Notes under the pieces: generated by a model
Databases searched by the model: none
Told to the model about the DNA's origin: nothing
Seen by the model: the letters and a program-made list of their open reading frames with translations, nothing else
NCBI GenBank assembly: GCA_039621445.1
Contig: CP154957.1
Coordinates: 25,334,938-25,398,937 of the forward strand
DNA length: 64,000 bases
Source: Euglena gracilis
Taxonomy: Eukaryota > Euglenida > Euglenophyceae > Euglenales
Reading direction: 5' to 3'
Translations under genes and position numbers: made by a program
In this document: positions 18,701 through 27,429 of the stretch, one piece after another
Layout of the letters: each line of letters begins with the position of its first letter
Numbering within the stretch: position 1 is the first letter of the stretch

Positions 18701-19838
18701 AAACCCCAGTTTAAAACGTTATCAGAGTGCTTTTGCACTTCTGTGGGTAATTTTGGAACACATGGGGGTGCCCCCCCCTGAAGCCACCACTGACCAAGTG
18801 GCTGACGCTTTAATACAATTATTCCAATTTTCAAAGGCCCAAGCCCGTAATGCATACAGTGCAATGCTTTTGATTCCTGGGTTTGGTGGACTGAGATTCC
18901 ACACCCTATTAACCCCCTACAAGAGGCTTTGGAACCAAAATCTGGAGAAGTATGGGGCATTTTGGGATCCCCTCCCAATCCTCCTGGGGCTGGCCAAGGC
19001 CCCTATGCCCACTGATATTTGTACATTGCGTACCCAGCTGATTTTTTGCTCACGAGTTCTCTGTTTATATCGATCCTCTGACTTGGCACAAGTCAAACGA
19101 ACCACCAGTGTGTTGGGTAGGGCACCCTACATCAAAATTAAGCGTAAAGGGCAAAAATTTCACAAGTGGGAGAGGGTTGTGTCCATACCCCAGTGTCCCC
19201 AAATAAGCCCATTTCATTTAATGATGTGTTATGTGACTGCCACACGTTTATTCGTCAAACCTGGGGGCCCCCTCCTAATTTCATTAAAACCCCCCTTCAG
19301 AGCCATAAGTGCAGACACTGTGGCTTCTATCACAAAATATTTTTTGGCCAAACATGGGGTGACTCCCCAGGTGTGGGGGGCCCACTCCACCAGAGGGGCA
19401 GGAGTTGGTTTACTGAAAAAATTGGGCCTTTCTGCCCAAGAAGTTTGTGAAATTGGCCAGTGGAGGGGGGTGGAGGCTTTTACAGCCCATTATCAACGAC
19501 TGGGTGCCCAAGGTGCCCTGGAAAATGCCCTGGCCCCCCTAATTTCAGTGCACAATCTGGCCTCACAAGGGCAAAGTGCGGAGCCCGAGGTGTCTCGTAC
19601 TCCCTCGAGGAAAACCGACCAGGGAGGAAGGGACACCGAGGGCGAAGCACAAAGACCTTGTGAGCCCGACCCCCCCACCCGTAAAAGAAAATTTGTCTTC
19701 AAAAGCCCTCGGTCAGAGAGTGGGGGCCAGGGGGGGGAGAGGGGGGGGACCCCCCCCAAGGGCAAGAAGTCACGTCGCCAAGTCGGAGCAGCATCGTCAG
19801 CCAACTCCGGCGAGGCGGCACTAAGCAGGGACTCCTAA
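15696..19838 (+). CDS. 1,380-codon frame: RT, then recombinase (DIRS copy C)
   Basis: Residues 1-390 are gag-region sequence. RT spans about 390-680 with KWRMISDCREINQQF, AAKIDLKDAYFHIPLS, FGLNVMPQIF and the catalytic YLDD at 17373-17384, followed by the start of RNase H (HSDSSTHAWGG, NVKELSAAINTVKSL). At about 18009 an extra A, absent from copy B, moves the frame: RNase H and methyltransferase continue elsewhere (18022-18714), and this frame passes through non-homologous sequence until it becomes the tyrosine recombinase (about 18630-19540). That domain has LYRSSDLAQ, the HSTRGAG box near 19383, GQW, and the Tyr of HYQRLG. The fusion is thus partly accidental. Confidence 0.75.
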   Translation: MWRTNWNYQVDNLDKVQNKKRQLENLEMRFQRGEPWPSLPPHHTSQQKKFFSSRQPHTVMAMDPGKQWAKSPGDNERHWVPRVKTHHISNWGSRNLQDWQAQPRDQKPQPTGQMSPTYQDGIRDKGASQTLGSQQMAQQEGAKKVCTDQLFQIQPTTPFQGGRGWPSNRAPPDFNWAWQEARTYSPGHGGQNKGGLGQDGQYKGYGSHTRGGPPEAPQKLKGSPPGALYLTNAQPQEEQGEGEGPPQVFIHQPSNLPVKSRRGGPTEAPLWYGYQHHHHQGGLIGKTGALSPMVCIPTTRCSRERVRREESACTPPQEHLLFPRAQALGAIGAVKCPTPPTQPLNNHLIQEINSMEEKWGDTPLYQRLQKSLKWWSKNAPPATCQLIKNGIQPPWVNPPKLSTHPKPRANLDLNQAEKILLDYEKTGSIKRVWDSESQHLIPWFLISKPEGGTTKWRMISDCREINQQFQVKPFRLDHIQHIFPVLEKGHWAAKIDLKDAYFHIPLSPGLRPFLRHQVGGQTWEFQTGCFGLNVMPQIFMSVMKTFEKKKKKRGIQVFIYLDDILLVAPTQNILQNHLNRVVKDLLDSGFKINVKKSTLQPTQVVTHLGFQLNFQEGKLQVPPQKVKTIKKELGKIVKKDYMSKRQLAAILGQIRCNLMALPFLRAFTDTLANFLVAKSTAPWDSKHPISQEIKAQLREIKTLLDTWGGRPFTQNATRELHSDSSTHAWGGLDIHTGEIVQEFWRKDSILHINVKELSAAINTVKSLSKPGENSFFVCGQPGNLLLPNKRWGQKRPLQQNAKTIFQMVHGAPSKPPSQLGAFKGMPSRPHKQMGNGQGGLFFRPPTFSMVETAIPKFHKSGNRFICLTRQQKTAQFCGQVAPLGGHSGKCTTMSTGQHGGSLCKPPLVNNPTISAQVENVSPDQSFDGHPLLGFSNMVAPINKNESARDPLPENHPLQGYVHQLQGGTNATPQVAPTLHDLLRQILEGKQIQVKTIEDFLGRNPSLKRYQSAFALLWVILEHMGVPPPEATTDQVADALIQLFQFSKAQARNAYSAMLLIPGFGGLRFHTLLTPYKRLWNQNLEKYGAFWDPLPILLGLAKAPMPTDICTLRTQLIFCSRVLCLYRSSDLAQVKRTTSVLGRAPYIKIKRKGQKFHKWERVVSIPQCPQISPFHLMMCYVTATRLFVKPGGPLLISLKPPFRAISADTVASITKYFLAKHGVTPQVWGAHSTRGAGVGLLKKLGLSAQEVCEIGQWRGVEAFTAHYQRLGAQGALENALAPLISVHNLASQGQSAEPEVSRTPSRKTDQGGRDTEGEAQRPCEPDPPTRKRKFVFKSPRSESGGQGGERGGTPPKGKKSRRQVGAASSANSGEAALSRDS
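18022..18714 (+). CDS. RNase H end and methyltransferase-like domain, copy C
   Basis: 230-codon frame continuing the pol protein after the one-base insertion: SVDNQVIYYYLTKGGGRKDP, LADPISRWEMDRGDYSL (last RNase H Asp), then LETDLFASPGNKKLP, GDLYANPPWSII (NPPW at about 18410) and VLMVTPYWDSATWW. The last 80 bases overlap the start of the recombinase in another frame, as in DIRS-1. Confidence 0.75.
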   Translation: MSVDNQVIYYYLTKGGGRKDPFNKMLRPFFKWCMEHQVNLQVNWVPSKECLADPISRWEMDRGDYSLDPQLFQWLRQQFQNFINLETDLFASPGNKKLPNFVARWPHWEATAVNALQCPLDNMGDLYANPPWSIIQQFLPRLKMFPQTKVLMVTPYWDSATWWPQLIKMKVPGTPCLKITPYRGMFTNCRGEQMPPPRWPLLCMICSGKFWRGNKFRLKPLKISWGETPV

Positions 19839-19958
19839 CCCAACGCAGCAAACAATCCAAACAACACCGCCGGCGAGCAAGGCATGGCCTCACAAGGTCT
19901 TTGTGCTTCGCCCTCGGTGTCCCTTCCTCCCTGGTCGGTTTTCCTCGAGGGAGTACGA
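19595..19958. repeat. 69-bp inverted repeat pair at 3' end of copy C
   Basis: 19595-19663 (TCGTACTCCCTCGAGGAAAA through AAGACCTTGTGA) is repeated in perfect reverse complement, as far as I can read, at 19890-19958. It could form a cruciform or RNA hairpin with a 226-base loop that includes the recombinase tail and terminal repeat. Confidence 0.8.
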
Positions 19959-19959
19959 G

Positions 19960-20338
19960 CTGCTGCGGCTTCTGCCGCTCCCTCTTGAAGTTCTCCAGCG
20001 CTGTTCGGCTTGGAAATTGCATCTTTCATTGAAATCTTTCAGATACTTGAACAATGTCTGTTTTGAGGTTCTGCACGAGCGTCTCATTCTGGATATTTTG
20101 AATTGATTGATTGACTTCTTCTTCTTCCAATTGATATGCTATTTGACTGTCCTTTCTTCTGGGTGTCGAAGGGCAAATTAAGATTCAGCCAACTCCGGCG
20201 AGGCCGCACTAAGCAGGGACTCCTAACCCAACGCAGCAAACAATCCAAACAACACCGCCGGCGAGCAAGGCATGGCCTCACAAGGGGTGTCGACTTTGGC
20301 CCAAGCCCAAATGCGGGGGGGATGCACCTGCCTTGCAA
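19960..20338 (-). mobile_element. inverted DIRS 5' fragment
   Basis: Read on the - strand it starts with the terminal-repeat unit (20284-20186), then CCCTTCGACACCCAGAAG, the counterpart of CCCTTCGACACGGAAGAAG at 15547, and a diverged Gln/Ser-rich gag start. It ends at the inverted repeat of copy C. Probably a second element inserted head-on and truncated. Confidence 0.6.
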
Positions 20339-21491
20339 AAGTCACCATTTCTAAATTCAAAGAACTGCCGGGCCATTATATAAAGGGGAGTGAATGCGTC
20401 CATTTTTCGCATTTTGGGGCATTTTTTTGTGTATTTATTTTTTCAAATTTTCCAATAATATGGGATATTGACATTTTACATATACAGAATCGGAGAGGAA
20501 AAACAAAAAAATGCAAACATTGCCCAAAAACACGCAAAAAAAAACAACCAAAGATTAACAGAATTCTGTGGAAAAATGAAAATGTCAGTTTCAAGAACAT
20601 GGTTGAAAATTGCAAAAAAAAGCAATCCATATGGTCAAAAAAAAAGCGAAAAACTGGGTGAAACACGAAAAATGCTCCAAAAAAGCAAAAAAAATATTGT
20701 ACATTATATATAATTTCCCCAAAAATGCCCCAAATTTTTTTGCGCATGTTTTTGCTCATATAAATTCTGCAATTTTTTGAGAGGGAAAAAAAAACAACGA
20801 ACTTTCGAATTTGGAAAATATGCCAGACAGAGTTTGCTTTCCAATGTATTTCAAAAAAGCATGGCCTATGCATAAACGTCCTCATCAAAGTCTATCTATC
20901 TGATTGCCCGCGGTGCAAAGAGCAAAAGGGATTAGCATAAGGTGACAGCAAATGGTCACGAGGCTTATTAACAAGTGCAGTTCAAAATAAAAAAAATGCA
21001 TGAAAACGTGGTGGCACGACGGTCAGAGCAGAGACAGCTGGGGAAGAAGCCATAAATTGGCTACGCTGAAATCGTGCTTCCAGGTCGAAAGACAAGGTCG
21101 AAAGATAAGCGCTTAAGACAAGCCCTCAGGGTCCGAAAAATGCTTGGGGAGAGAGACAAAATCTGAATTTTCTTTTAAAGGAAGTGTTGAGCATTGTATA
21201 TTACTGGCGTCCCATAAACAAATCCTGAATGATTTTTGACCCTAGGATTTCTCGGCCAAATTTCGTGAGTACATGTTTGCCCGCCCTTTTTTGCTGTTTG
21301 CATGTTTTTTGCCAGTTCCTCACTGGCTTATCATATGAAAACTTCCCAAAAGGACTGAAAATATAAATTCACTCTTTCCCCGAAAATACCCAAAATTCAT
21401 TTCCCAATTTCAATGGCAAAATTTTGAGGTGGGCAATCCATTTTCAATCCACTTTTCACCCAATTTCAACCCATTTTGGGGCCTTCCGCAG
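20339..21491. other. AT-rich intergenic stretch
   Basis: Rich in A/T with repeated TTTTTGCAT-like and AAAAATGC words in both orientations (20400-20530 against 20650-20760), suggesting a decayed fold-back. The predicted frames are low-complexity Lys/Asn or Phe strings. No gene supported. Confidence 0.5.
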
Positions 21492-21590
21492 CAAAATATC
21501 GTCCAGCTGCGTAAGGTGGCTGGACAAAATCAAATTTTATTCTGTTGATGCTGGTTGCATGGTTGGCTGCTGGATGGGAGATATTTTTGG
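21492..21590 (+). CDS. possible + strand exon 1 of unknown gene
   Basis: Acceptor TTCCGCAG, donor TTTTTGG before GTAAGA. It encodes KISSSCVRWLDKIKFYSVDA and then GCMVGCWMGDIFG. It ends with two bases that combine with the next candidate exon. No domain recognised; third positions are not GC-biased, unlike the - strand gene. Confidence 0.4.
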
Positions 21591-22090
21591 GTAAGATGCA
21601 ATGATGACCGCAAATGTGCACAAAAATTTTTGGCTTTCCTTTTGGACAATGCCAACCAGGGGGATTAAGCTTCTTTTCACCAACCCTGGGGGGGGGTGTG
21701 CCTTGTGCTGAAAGACACCCTGTGGGGGTGGGTTTTGACTTGGGGGACAAAAACGAGAACGAAAAATGCAGACGTTCTCCCTGCTGAGGTGTTGTTGGTG
21801 ATTCTCCACGTTCAATGCTGCACAGCAGTGCAGCAGTCAATGGGATTCAAAATTGTTTGCAGAAGTCGAAATTCATTTCGTCAGAAAATCATCATCCTCA
21901 ACCAGGGGGGGGAGAAACTGCACACAGGCCGGTCAAAAACTGCACTGCAAAAAAAAAACTGCAAAAAAACTGCAAAAAACTGCAAAAAAACTGCAAAAAA
22001 CCCAAAACATGAAAACTGCAAAAAAAAAAACTGCAAAAACTGCACGGTGCATATTTTCCACCCCCTGCCTCAACCCTGTAAATTTTGCAG

Positions 22091-22189
22091 TTATTTAGCA
22101 CCCCAGCAAGTTGTCACACAGACCCAGGCACTCACTGAGAAAATTTTCTTTCCAACACATGTTAACTTCCACTGTGACAAATCTGCAGG
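22091..22189 (+). CDS. possible + strand exon 2 of unknown gene
   Basis: Acceptor ATTTTGCAG, donor CTGCAGG before GTAGGC. In the phase left by the previous exon it encodes YLAPQQVVTQTQALTEKIFF then PTHVNFHCDKSAG. Function unknown. Confidence 0.4.
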
Positions 22190-22214
22190 GTAGGCCCTAG
22201 CAGGGTTCGATAAA

Positions 22215-22565
22215 AGGACAGGTGGGGGGGGGTGGTCCGGACCCCCCTGCGGGCCAGGGGGGGGGGGGGGGGGGGGGGGCCCCCCCCCACCTAAACAGTG
22301 GCGCGGTCTGGGTGACCGAAATTTTTTGACCCCCCAAAACGACCAAAAGTGCCATTTTGGGCACTTTTTGGGCAAAAATGTGCCAAAATGCAAAAAAAAA
22401 TTTCGGCGCAAAGCGCCGGAGGAAAAAATTGACCCTTTTTGGGGTGGGGTCCCAGATACCCCCCCGAGGGTCGGTCCGGACCCCCCTGGCAGGTGGGGGG
22501 GGGGTGGTCTGGACCCCCCTGCGGGCCAGGAGGGGGGGGGTGGGGGGACACCCCCCCACCTAAAC
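22215..22565. repeat. G/C-run element with direct repeats
   Basis: The unit GGTGGTCCGGACCCCCCTGC with GGGCCAGG recurs at about 22229 and 22503, each followed by G-run, C-run and CACCTAAAC. The middle is T-rich with GCGCAAAGCGCC. It looks like a small non-coding transposable element of the same flavour as the other C/G-run repeats. Confidence 0.5.
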
Positions 22566-22679
22566 CATGTATGCCCTCCTCATGGGCTCAAACCCTGGGT
22601 CCTAGGTTGGGGTGGGGGAAAGTCTAAAATCCCAGACAACCTTCAGAGCACATCACCTCTGTTGATGCGTTGCCATCAG

Positions 22680-22791
22680 GTCATTTGGGAAGGTTGGGGA
22701 CCCTCTGCTCCAACTTCAGCAGCATCCTGGTGGAGGGCTGCGGCAATCGCAACGCGAATTGCACGCTTCAGCAGCGCAGATTCGATCCCCG
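22680..22791 (+). CDS. possible + strand exon 3, frame ambiguous
   Basis: Acceptor TGCCATCAG, donor CCCCG before GTAGTG. In the phase following exon 2 it reads SFGKVGDPLLQLQQHPGGGL. A second open frame (HLGRLGTLCSNFSSILVEGC) has about 80% G/C at third positions and could be the true one. The - strand is also open here. Low confidence. Confidence 0.35.
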
Positions 22792-22839
22792 GTAGTGCGT
22801 TGGTGCGGCGGCCCACCACTCCAGCTGGCAGCAGGGGTT

Positions 22840-23540
22840 TTAAGACCCGGGGGGGGGGGCCCAGGCAGGGCAGAACAGGAAGGCCTGGTGGGGGGGGGTC
22901 GACCCCTCCCACCCACCACAGCATTTTCACTGATTTTGGGAAAACGGGGATTTTGGCCAGAAAAAAAAATTGAAATTTTTTTGAAAAATGAACCCAAAAC
23001 ACATGATTTTTTGGAGGAAAACCACATTTTTTTTCACAAAAAAATCTCAAAATTTTACGTCCTGAAAATTGGTACTTTTTAGGAGGGGGGGGGAACGAAG
23101 GTCAAAAAAAATGGACAAAATTTTGGCACAATCAAATTTTGCTGACATTTTTTCTCGTTGAATTTTTTTGGGACTTTCAATGGCATTTTTTTGCTTCAAA
23201 AACCTCTCAAAATCAACATTTTGAGAAAATGTTGAATTTTTTGAAGGTGTGAAAAAATGGGGTTTTGGGTGATTTTTTGGGGGACCCCTATATGGGTCCC
23301 AAAATGGGTCAAAATAAAACACCAGGCGCCGAAGGCACCAGAAAATTCTTTCGGGTCCAAAAATTGGTGCTCCCGGAAATACCAGAAGAGGTGGTGGGGT
23401 CAACCCCCCCTCCCACCCACCGTGCAGGGGGTGGGGGGGTCGACCCCCCCCACCACCCTGGCTGTTCGGCCAATTCCCGTTCTGCCCTGCCCCGGGGGCC
23501 CACAACTACAAACACAACACAACTAAAAAAAAACCCCTGG
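22840..23540. repeat. large fold-back element, 700 bp
   Basis: Left arm 22845-22925 (CAGGGGTTTTAAGACC, GGCAGGGCAGAACAGGAAGG, GGGGTCGACCCC) is mirrored by right arm 23395-23535 (GGGGTCGACCCC, CGTTCTGCCCTGCCCCGGGG, AAAAAAACCCCTGG). The core is T-rich with no coding signal. Termini share the CAGGGG plus T-run form of the 3340-3557 element. Confidence 0.7.
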
Positions 23541-23568
23541 CTGGCAGGCAGGGACGCAGCGCAGCGGC

Positions 23569-23756
23569 TCAGCCCCACTGATCCATGGGCCTCCATTTCG
23601 TCGCCGCCGCCTTCGCTGGCTCGCCGTCGCCGTCGCCGTCCGAGTCGGCGTCCCCCAAGCCCTTCCCCTCCTCCCCCGCGGCGGCGCCTTTCCCCTTCGG
23701 ATCGCGGAGCCGCAGCACCCGACCGGTCCTCACCGCCAAACCCCTGACGAAGTTCC
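23569..23756 (-). CDS. last exon of - strand gene, with stop
   Basis: Acceptor GGGATCAG, stop TGA at 23571-23569. It completes a Trp codon with the preceding exon and encodes NFVRGLAVRTGRVLRLRDPK, an acidic Gly-Asp linker (GDADSDGDGDGEP) and the C terminus KWRPMDQWG. Third positions are almost all G or C. The intron before it is only 85 bases (23757-23841). No family recognised. Confidence 0.7.
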
Positions 23757-23841
23757 CTGATCCCACCCACCAACCCCGCAAAACAGCCACCCCACACACT
23801 GCCAGCCATCGCTCTCCAACGTCCCTGCCACACACCACTAC

Positions 23842-24155
23842 ATCGCATCAGGTATTTGTCCGGAGCCACATCGATGTCGATGGCGAGGCTGCCGGCCGCG
23901 GCGATGCTGCCGGCAGCGGCCAAGCTCGGCCCCTTCGCCACGCCCGCCTCCTCGCTGCACTTCCCCTCCGGGGCCGCCAGCCACCACCGCCGGGTGCTGG
24001 GCGGCGACAGCCGCACTGTGCTCCCGTCAACAGCCGGCAGGTGGGGGCCCTTCGCAGGGGTCGTCTCGGGCGGCGGCTCCGCCACGAAGTCGCGCCACAT
24101 CCGCGGCCGGCTGGCGGCGCTGACGGCCCGGCGAGGGGTGAGGGCCAGGGTTTGG
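23842..24155 (-). CDS. penultimate exon of - strand gene
   Basis: Acceptor GCCCACAG, donor GCGAT before GTAGTG. 314 bases with about 95% G/C at third positions; starts QTLALTPRRAVSAASRPRMW, contains RDFVAEPPPETTPAKG and ends SLAIDIDVAPDKYLMR. Ala/Pro-rich, partly disordered. It joins in phase with 23756-23569. Confidence 0.7.
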
Positions 24156-24984
24156 CTGTGGGCAGGGCTTTTTGAATGTGTCAGAATGATGGGAGGGAGG
24201 ACGGGATGGATTAGACAATTCAGCCATCGGAAAAATGTCAGGTGGCCTCTTACCCGCCCGCCCCCCCTTGTCATACGACCGGGTTCCTGCAACCTGTGAC
24301 CGGGGGGGGGGGTCGTAACACCCCCATAACCTGCAACCTGTGACCGCGGGGTGGTCGTAAATGAGGGGTGCTCGTAGAACAAAGGGGGGGGGTAATCCAA
24401 AAAAAATCGTCTCAACCCCCTGTACCCCTGTGTGGGTCGGCAACTACCGGAGATCTTGGACACAGGTTGGACAACAACAGGGACCCTGGCAGCATTTCAC
24501 AGACTCTCAACAGAGTTTGACAAGGCAAGTTGGCCGGTTCTGGGAAACCTGTTCTGGGACCCCATCACTTTCTCGGGCAAGCACAGTTTCCTGGGGTAAA
24601 TGCCTCCCATCCGGGGCGTTTTTTACGACCCAGGGGGTTCAGCTCAGATTCTGGAAAGTTTGGGCTGGCTAAAAGAAGGCTGCTGGCTAACCCCCCCCAT
24701 AGGGGCAAGCACCTCTGGTCAGCCATGCCCTTGGGCCCAGCATCGCCCAGCATCGCCTTTGAAGCCCTTAGAGGTGCACCTCCTGTACCTGCATCCACCC
24801 AGATACCTGCATCCGGAGCATCCAAAACAGCATCTGCAACCACTTCATCCGCTTTTGTCCACTTTTTACCTACCCGTACAACTTTGGCCACTCTTGGCCA
24901 CTTATGGCCACTCTTGGCCACTTTTGGCCACTTTGCCCAACTTCACTCACCTTGTCCAGAATTTGCATGTTGTGTGGTACATCT

Positions 24985-25165
24985 TGTCCAATACTTGCAT
25001 CCATTGCACCTTGTCCAGTTTCTGCATCCATTGCATCTTGTCCAGTATCTACAACCACTGCATCTTGTCTGGTGTGTCTTGTCCAGTACCTGCATCCACT
25101 GCATCTTTTTCTTGTCCAGCATCTGCAATCATTGCATCTTGTCCAGCATCCGCATCTTGTCCAAC
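24985..25165. repeat. CATCTTGTCCAG minisatellite, forward arm
   Basis: Imperfect units of CATCTTGTCCAGTATCTGCA type, with variants, tandemly repeated. The reverse complement array stands at 25850-26030, giving a long inverted pair about 690 bases apart. Confidence 0.75.
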
Positions 25166-25394
25166 GTCTGCAGATTTACAGATTTTCGGGGGTTAAACTG
25201 GGCCAAAAAAATTGTCAGAAATGGGCGAAAATGGGTTGTAAAAGGGCTGATCAGGGTAAATTTTGGGGTCAAAAATCGATTTTTTGCATAATTGGCAGTT
25301 TTGTGAACATTTTTTGCATTTTTGACTTTTTGGTGCACAGTTCGACCCTGGGCGGCCCAGTTCCAGCCCAGGACCCCTGTGCAAGCACCTCTGA

Positions 25395-25500
25395 TGATGT
25401 TGGGCGATGCAGGGCGATGCTGGGCGATGCTGGGCGATGCTGGATTTTTGGAGGCCAGAGGTGGGGTTCCGATGCTGGGCGATGCAGGGCGATGCTGGCA
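25395..25500. repeat. GGGCGATGCT decamer array
   Basis: Decamer GGGCGATGCT/GGGCGATGCA repeated about seven times in two blocks. Two reverse copies (CCCAGCATCG) stand at 24736-24760. Confidence 0.7.
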
Positions 25501-25849
25501 TTCTTTTTGTATATTTTGAAGAATTAAACCCATTTTTAGGACAATTTCCCCACAAGTCTCCAATATTGCACCTATCTTGGCTATTTTGGGTTGCTTTTTT
25601 GCTTTTTTTTGCAAATTTGGGACTATTTTGCATTGATTTGGGCAAATATTGGGCTAATTTGGGTCAATGTGATCACCTTTAGGCATTTTTGGCCATTTTG
25701 TGCCATTTTGGTGACTTTGGGTATTTTTGGGTATTTTTGTGGATTATTTGTGGATATTGTTGGCTTTTTGGGGCTGTTTTAGGTTATTTCAAGCCATTTC
25801 AGGCATTTTGGGGCTTTTGTGGTCATTTTGGCTAGGTTGGGAGCCAATG

Positions 25850-26030
25850 GATGCAAGATGCAGATGCTGGACAAGATGTAGATGCTGGATAAGATGCAGA
25901 TACTGGACAAGATGCAGTGGTTGCAGATGCTGGACAAGATGCAGATGCTGGGCAAGATGCAGATGCTGGACAACGTGCAGTGGTTGCAGATGCTGGACAA
26001 GCTGGAGATGCTGGACAAGATCCAGCCAAG
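25850..26030. repeat. GATGCTGGACAAGATGCA minisatellite, reverse arm
   Basis: Tandem units GATGCTGGACAAGATGCAGA, reverse complement of the units at 24985-25165. Confidence 0.75.
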
Positions 26031-26035
26031 TAGGT

Positions 26036-26042
26036 GAGTAAT

Positions 26043-26096
<54 letters not shown>

Positions 26097-26097
26097 G

Positions 26098-26168
<71 letters not shown>

Positions 26169-26222
26169 TAAGTAAGAGTAAGTAGTAGTAGTAGTAGCAG
26201 CAGCAGCAGCAGCAGCAGAAGC
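26036..26222. repeat. GTAA tetranucleotide array grading to GTA and CAG
   Basis: About 30 near-perfect TAAG units, then AGT triplets, then about eight CAG triplets. The long Tyr/Leu frame on the other strand is a translation artefact of this array. Confidence 0.9.
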
Positions 26223-26633
26223 AGTAAGTAAGCTGGAAAATTCGGGTGCGCTGGAAAAAGCTGCCGACTGACCCTCCCCCATGGGGTCCTCCGACTGCAA
26301 CTGGGTCGAAAAGGAGTCAGGCTGGTTACCCAAAAAAAACCGAAACTGCAAAAATGATTGAAAAAAGCCAATTACACAAAAAATCAATTTTGAGCCAAGA
26401 TTTGAGCAGGCCAACCTCTGTCCAACAATTTTTTACTCATTTCTATACCCCCGAAAACTAAAAATAGTCCGCCGACGGCTACAAAAATAAATAAAACTCG
26501 TCGTGGGGGGAGGGGTCCGAGGCTAGAAAAATGCTGCTGTGCTGGCTGGCTGGAGATGGGTGGGGGGACCACAGGGGACGGGGTACCCTTCGGCTTTGGC
26601 GACATCCTGACTGCAAAACCCCAAAGGCCTCAC

Positions 26634-26852
26634 AAAAGAACCCTGGCTGCGGTGGACAGGGTTGCTCTTGTCGGGGCCCCACACAGAGTCCACGGAGCCG
26701 AAGGAGGCCCGGTTCAGGCGGGCGGCGGTCGCCGGCTTGGCCGCCGGGTCGGTGGACCCCCAAATGCCGGCGGAGTCGAACAGGACGGCCTGGGCGGAGG
26801 GGTCCGCGTCGCAGATGACGATACCCCGGACGAGGCAGCCGGCGTGAGGCCC
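26634..26852 (-). CDS. - strand gene exon, 73 codons
   Basis: Acceptor GGCCACAG, donor TCTTTT before GTGAGG; exactly 73 codons, third positions nearly all G/C. It encodes GPHAGCLVRGIVICDADPSA, AVLFDSAGIWGSTDPAAKP and SVDSVWGPDKSNP. The hydrophobic start and Asp-rich turn look like a folded domain, but I do not recognise it. Confidence 0.75.
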
Positions 26853-26911
26853 CTGTGGCCGAGGACCTGAGCCGGCTCGCCCCATCCAGCCCCCCCCCCC
26901 CCCAGATGTGG

Positions 26912-26971
26912 GCCACATCGAAAACCGTTTCCTTCTTCGCTGCCCAGGCAGCCACACCCGTCTTCAACCAG
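26912..26971 (-). CDS. possible - strand exon, frame uncertain
   Basis: After acceptor CCGTGACAG two frames are open: WLKTGVAAWAAKKETVFD (better third positions) and LVEDGCGCLGSEEGNGFRCG (fits phase 0 from the previous exon). The donor is probably TTCGAT before GTGGCC. Confidence 0.4.
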
Positions 26972-27372
26972 CTGTCACGGAGGAAATGGATCAACGGGGA
27001 AAATGGCATGGCAATTTCAATGAGAAGCAGTTGTGAATTGTTGTGGGAGATTTTAATTCTTGACAAACATATTTCACAAGAAAACGACACCTACAACACG
27101 CATAATAATGGGCACCCGCTGCCAATTCAACACTCTGCATGTTGCATGCTCTTTTACCGGCTGCTCATTGTTATTCGGACGTCTGAAGGTGGAGCCAAGA
27201 TTTATGCTTTGTACCTTTGTGCTTTGCATTTCTGAGCCACTGGTCTCTGCATTAAACAGGACCAGTCCTTTGGGTTCCAGACAGAGCACGGCTTGGCAAC
27301 TCCAAGGGAGGGGAGCTGAGAGGCTGAAAGCTTTGGGCTAACGGACAAACAGACAAAACGCTGCTGGCTTAC

Positions 27373-27429
27373 CCCCTCCCCCGTGGCGGAGGCTTTCGCT
27401 GCGATCTGGGCCACCCGGAAAACCCGAAC
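27373..27429 (-). CDS. - strand gene exon, 19 codons
   Basis: Acceptor AACTGCAG, donor GAGGGG before GTAAGC (strong consensus). It encodes VRVFRVAQIAAKASATGEG with GC-rich third positions. It ends in phase 0. Confidence 0.6.

Larger units (their letters stand above)
15408..19958 (+). mobile_element. DIRS-like retrotransposon copy C, nearly complete
   Basis: Inverted terminal repeats enclose gag-like, reverse transcriptase, RNase H, methyltransferase-like and tyrosine recombinase regions in DIRS order. All catalytic motifs are readable (YLDD, RNase H Asp and Glu, NPPW, Arg, HxxR and Tyr). The single fault I see is one extra base in RNase H near 18009. It is the most intact of the family here and the likely reference copy. 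Confidence 0.8.
24156..26633 (-). other. intron region with repeats and a possible exon
   Basis: Between two convincing - strand exons. It holds an ambiguous coding island at 24490-24600: open on + as LAAFHRLSTEFDKASWPVLG with donor GGGTAAATG, or on - as KLCLPEKVMGSQNRFPRTGQ after acceptor CCCCAG. It also holds the inverted minisatellites at 24.98-26.03 kb, the GGGCGATGCT array and the GTAA array. No other gene supported. Confidence 0.4.

Noticed and set aside
23585-24299. + strand frames through the GC-rich island at 23.6-24.2 kb
   Set aside because: The - strand frames have about 95% G/C third positions and join in phase through a short intron to a stop; the + frames do not.
25779-26414. 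Tyr-Leu-Leu-Thr repeat protein on the - strand
   Set aside because: Artefact of the GTAA tetranucleotide array.
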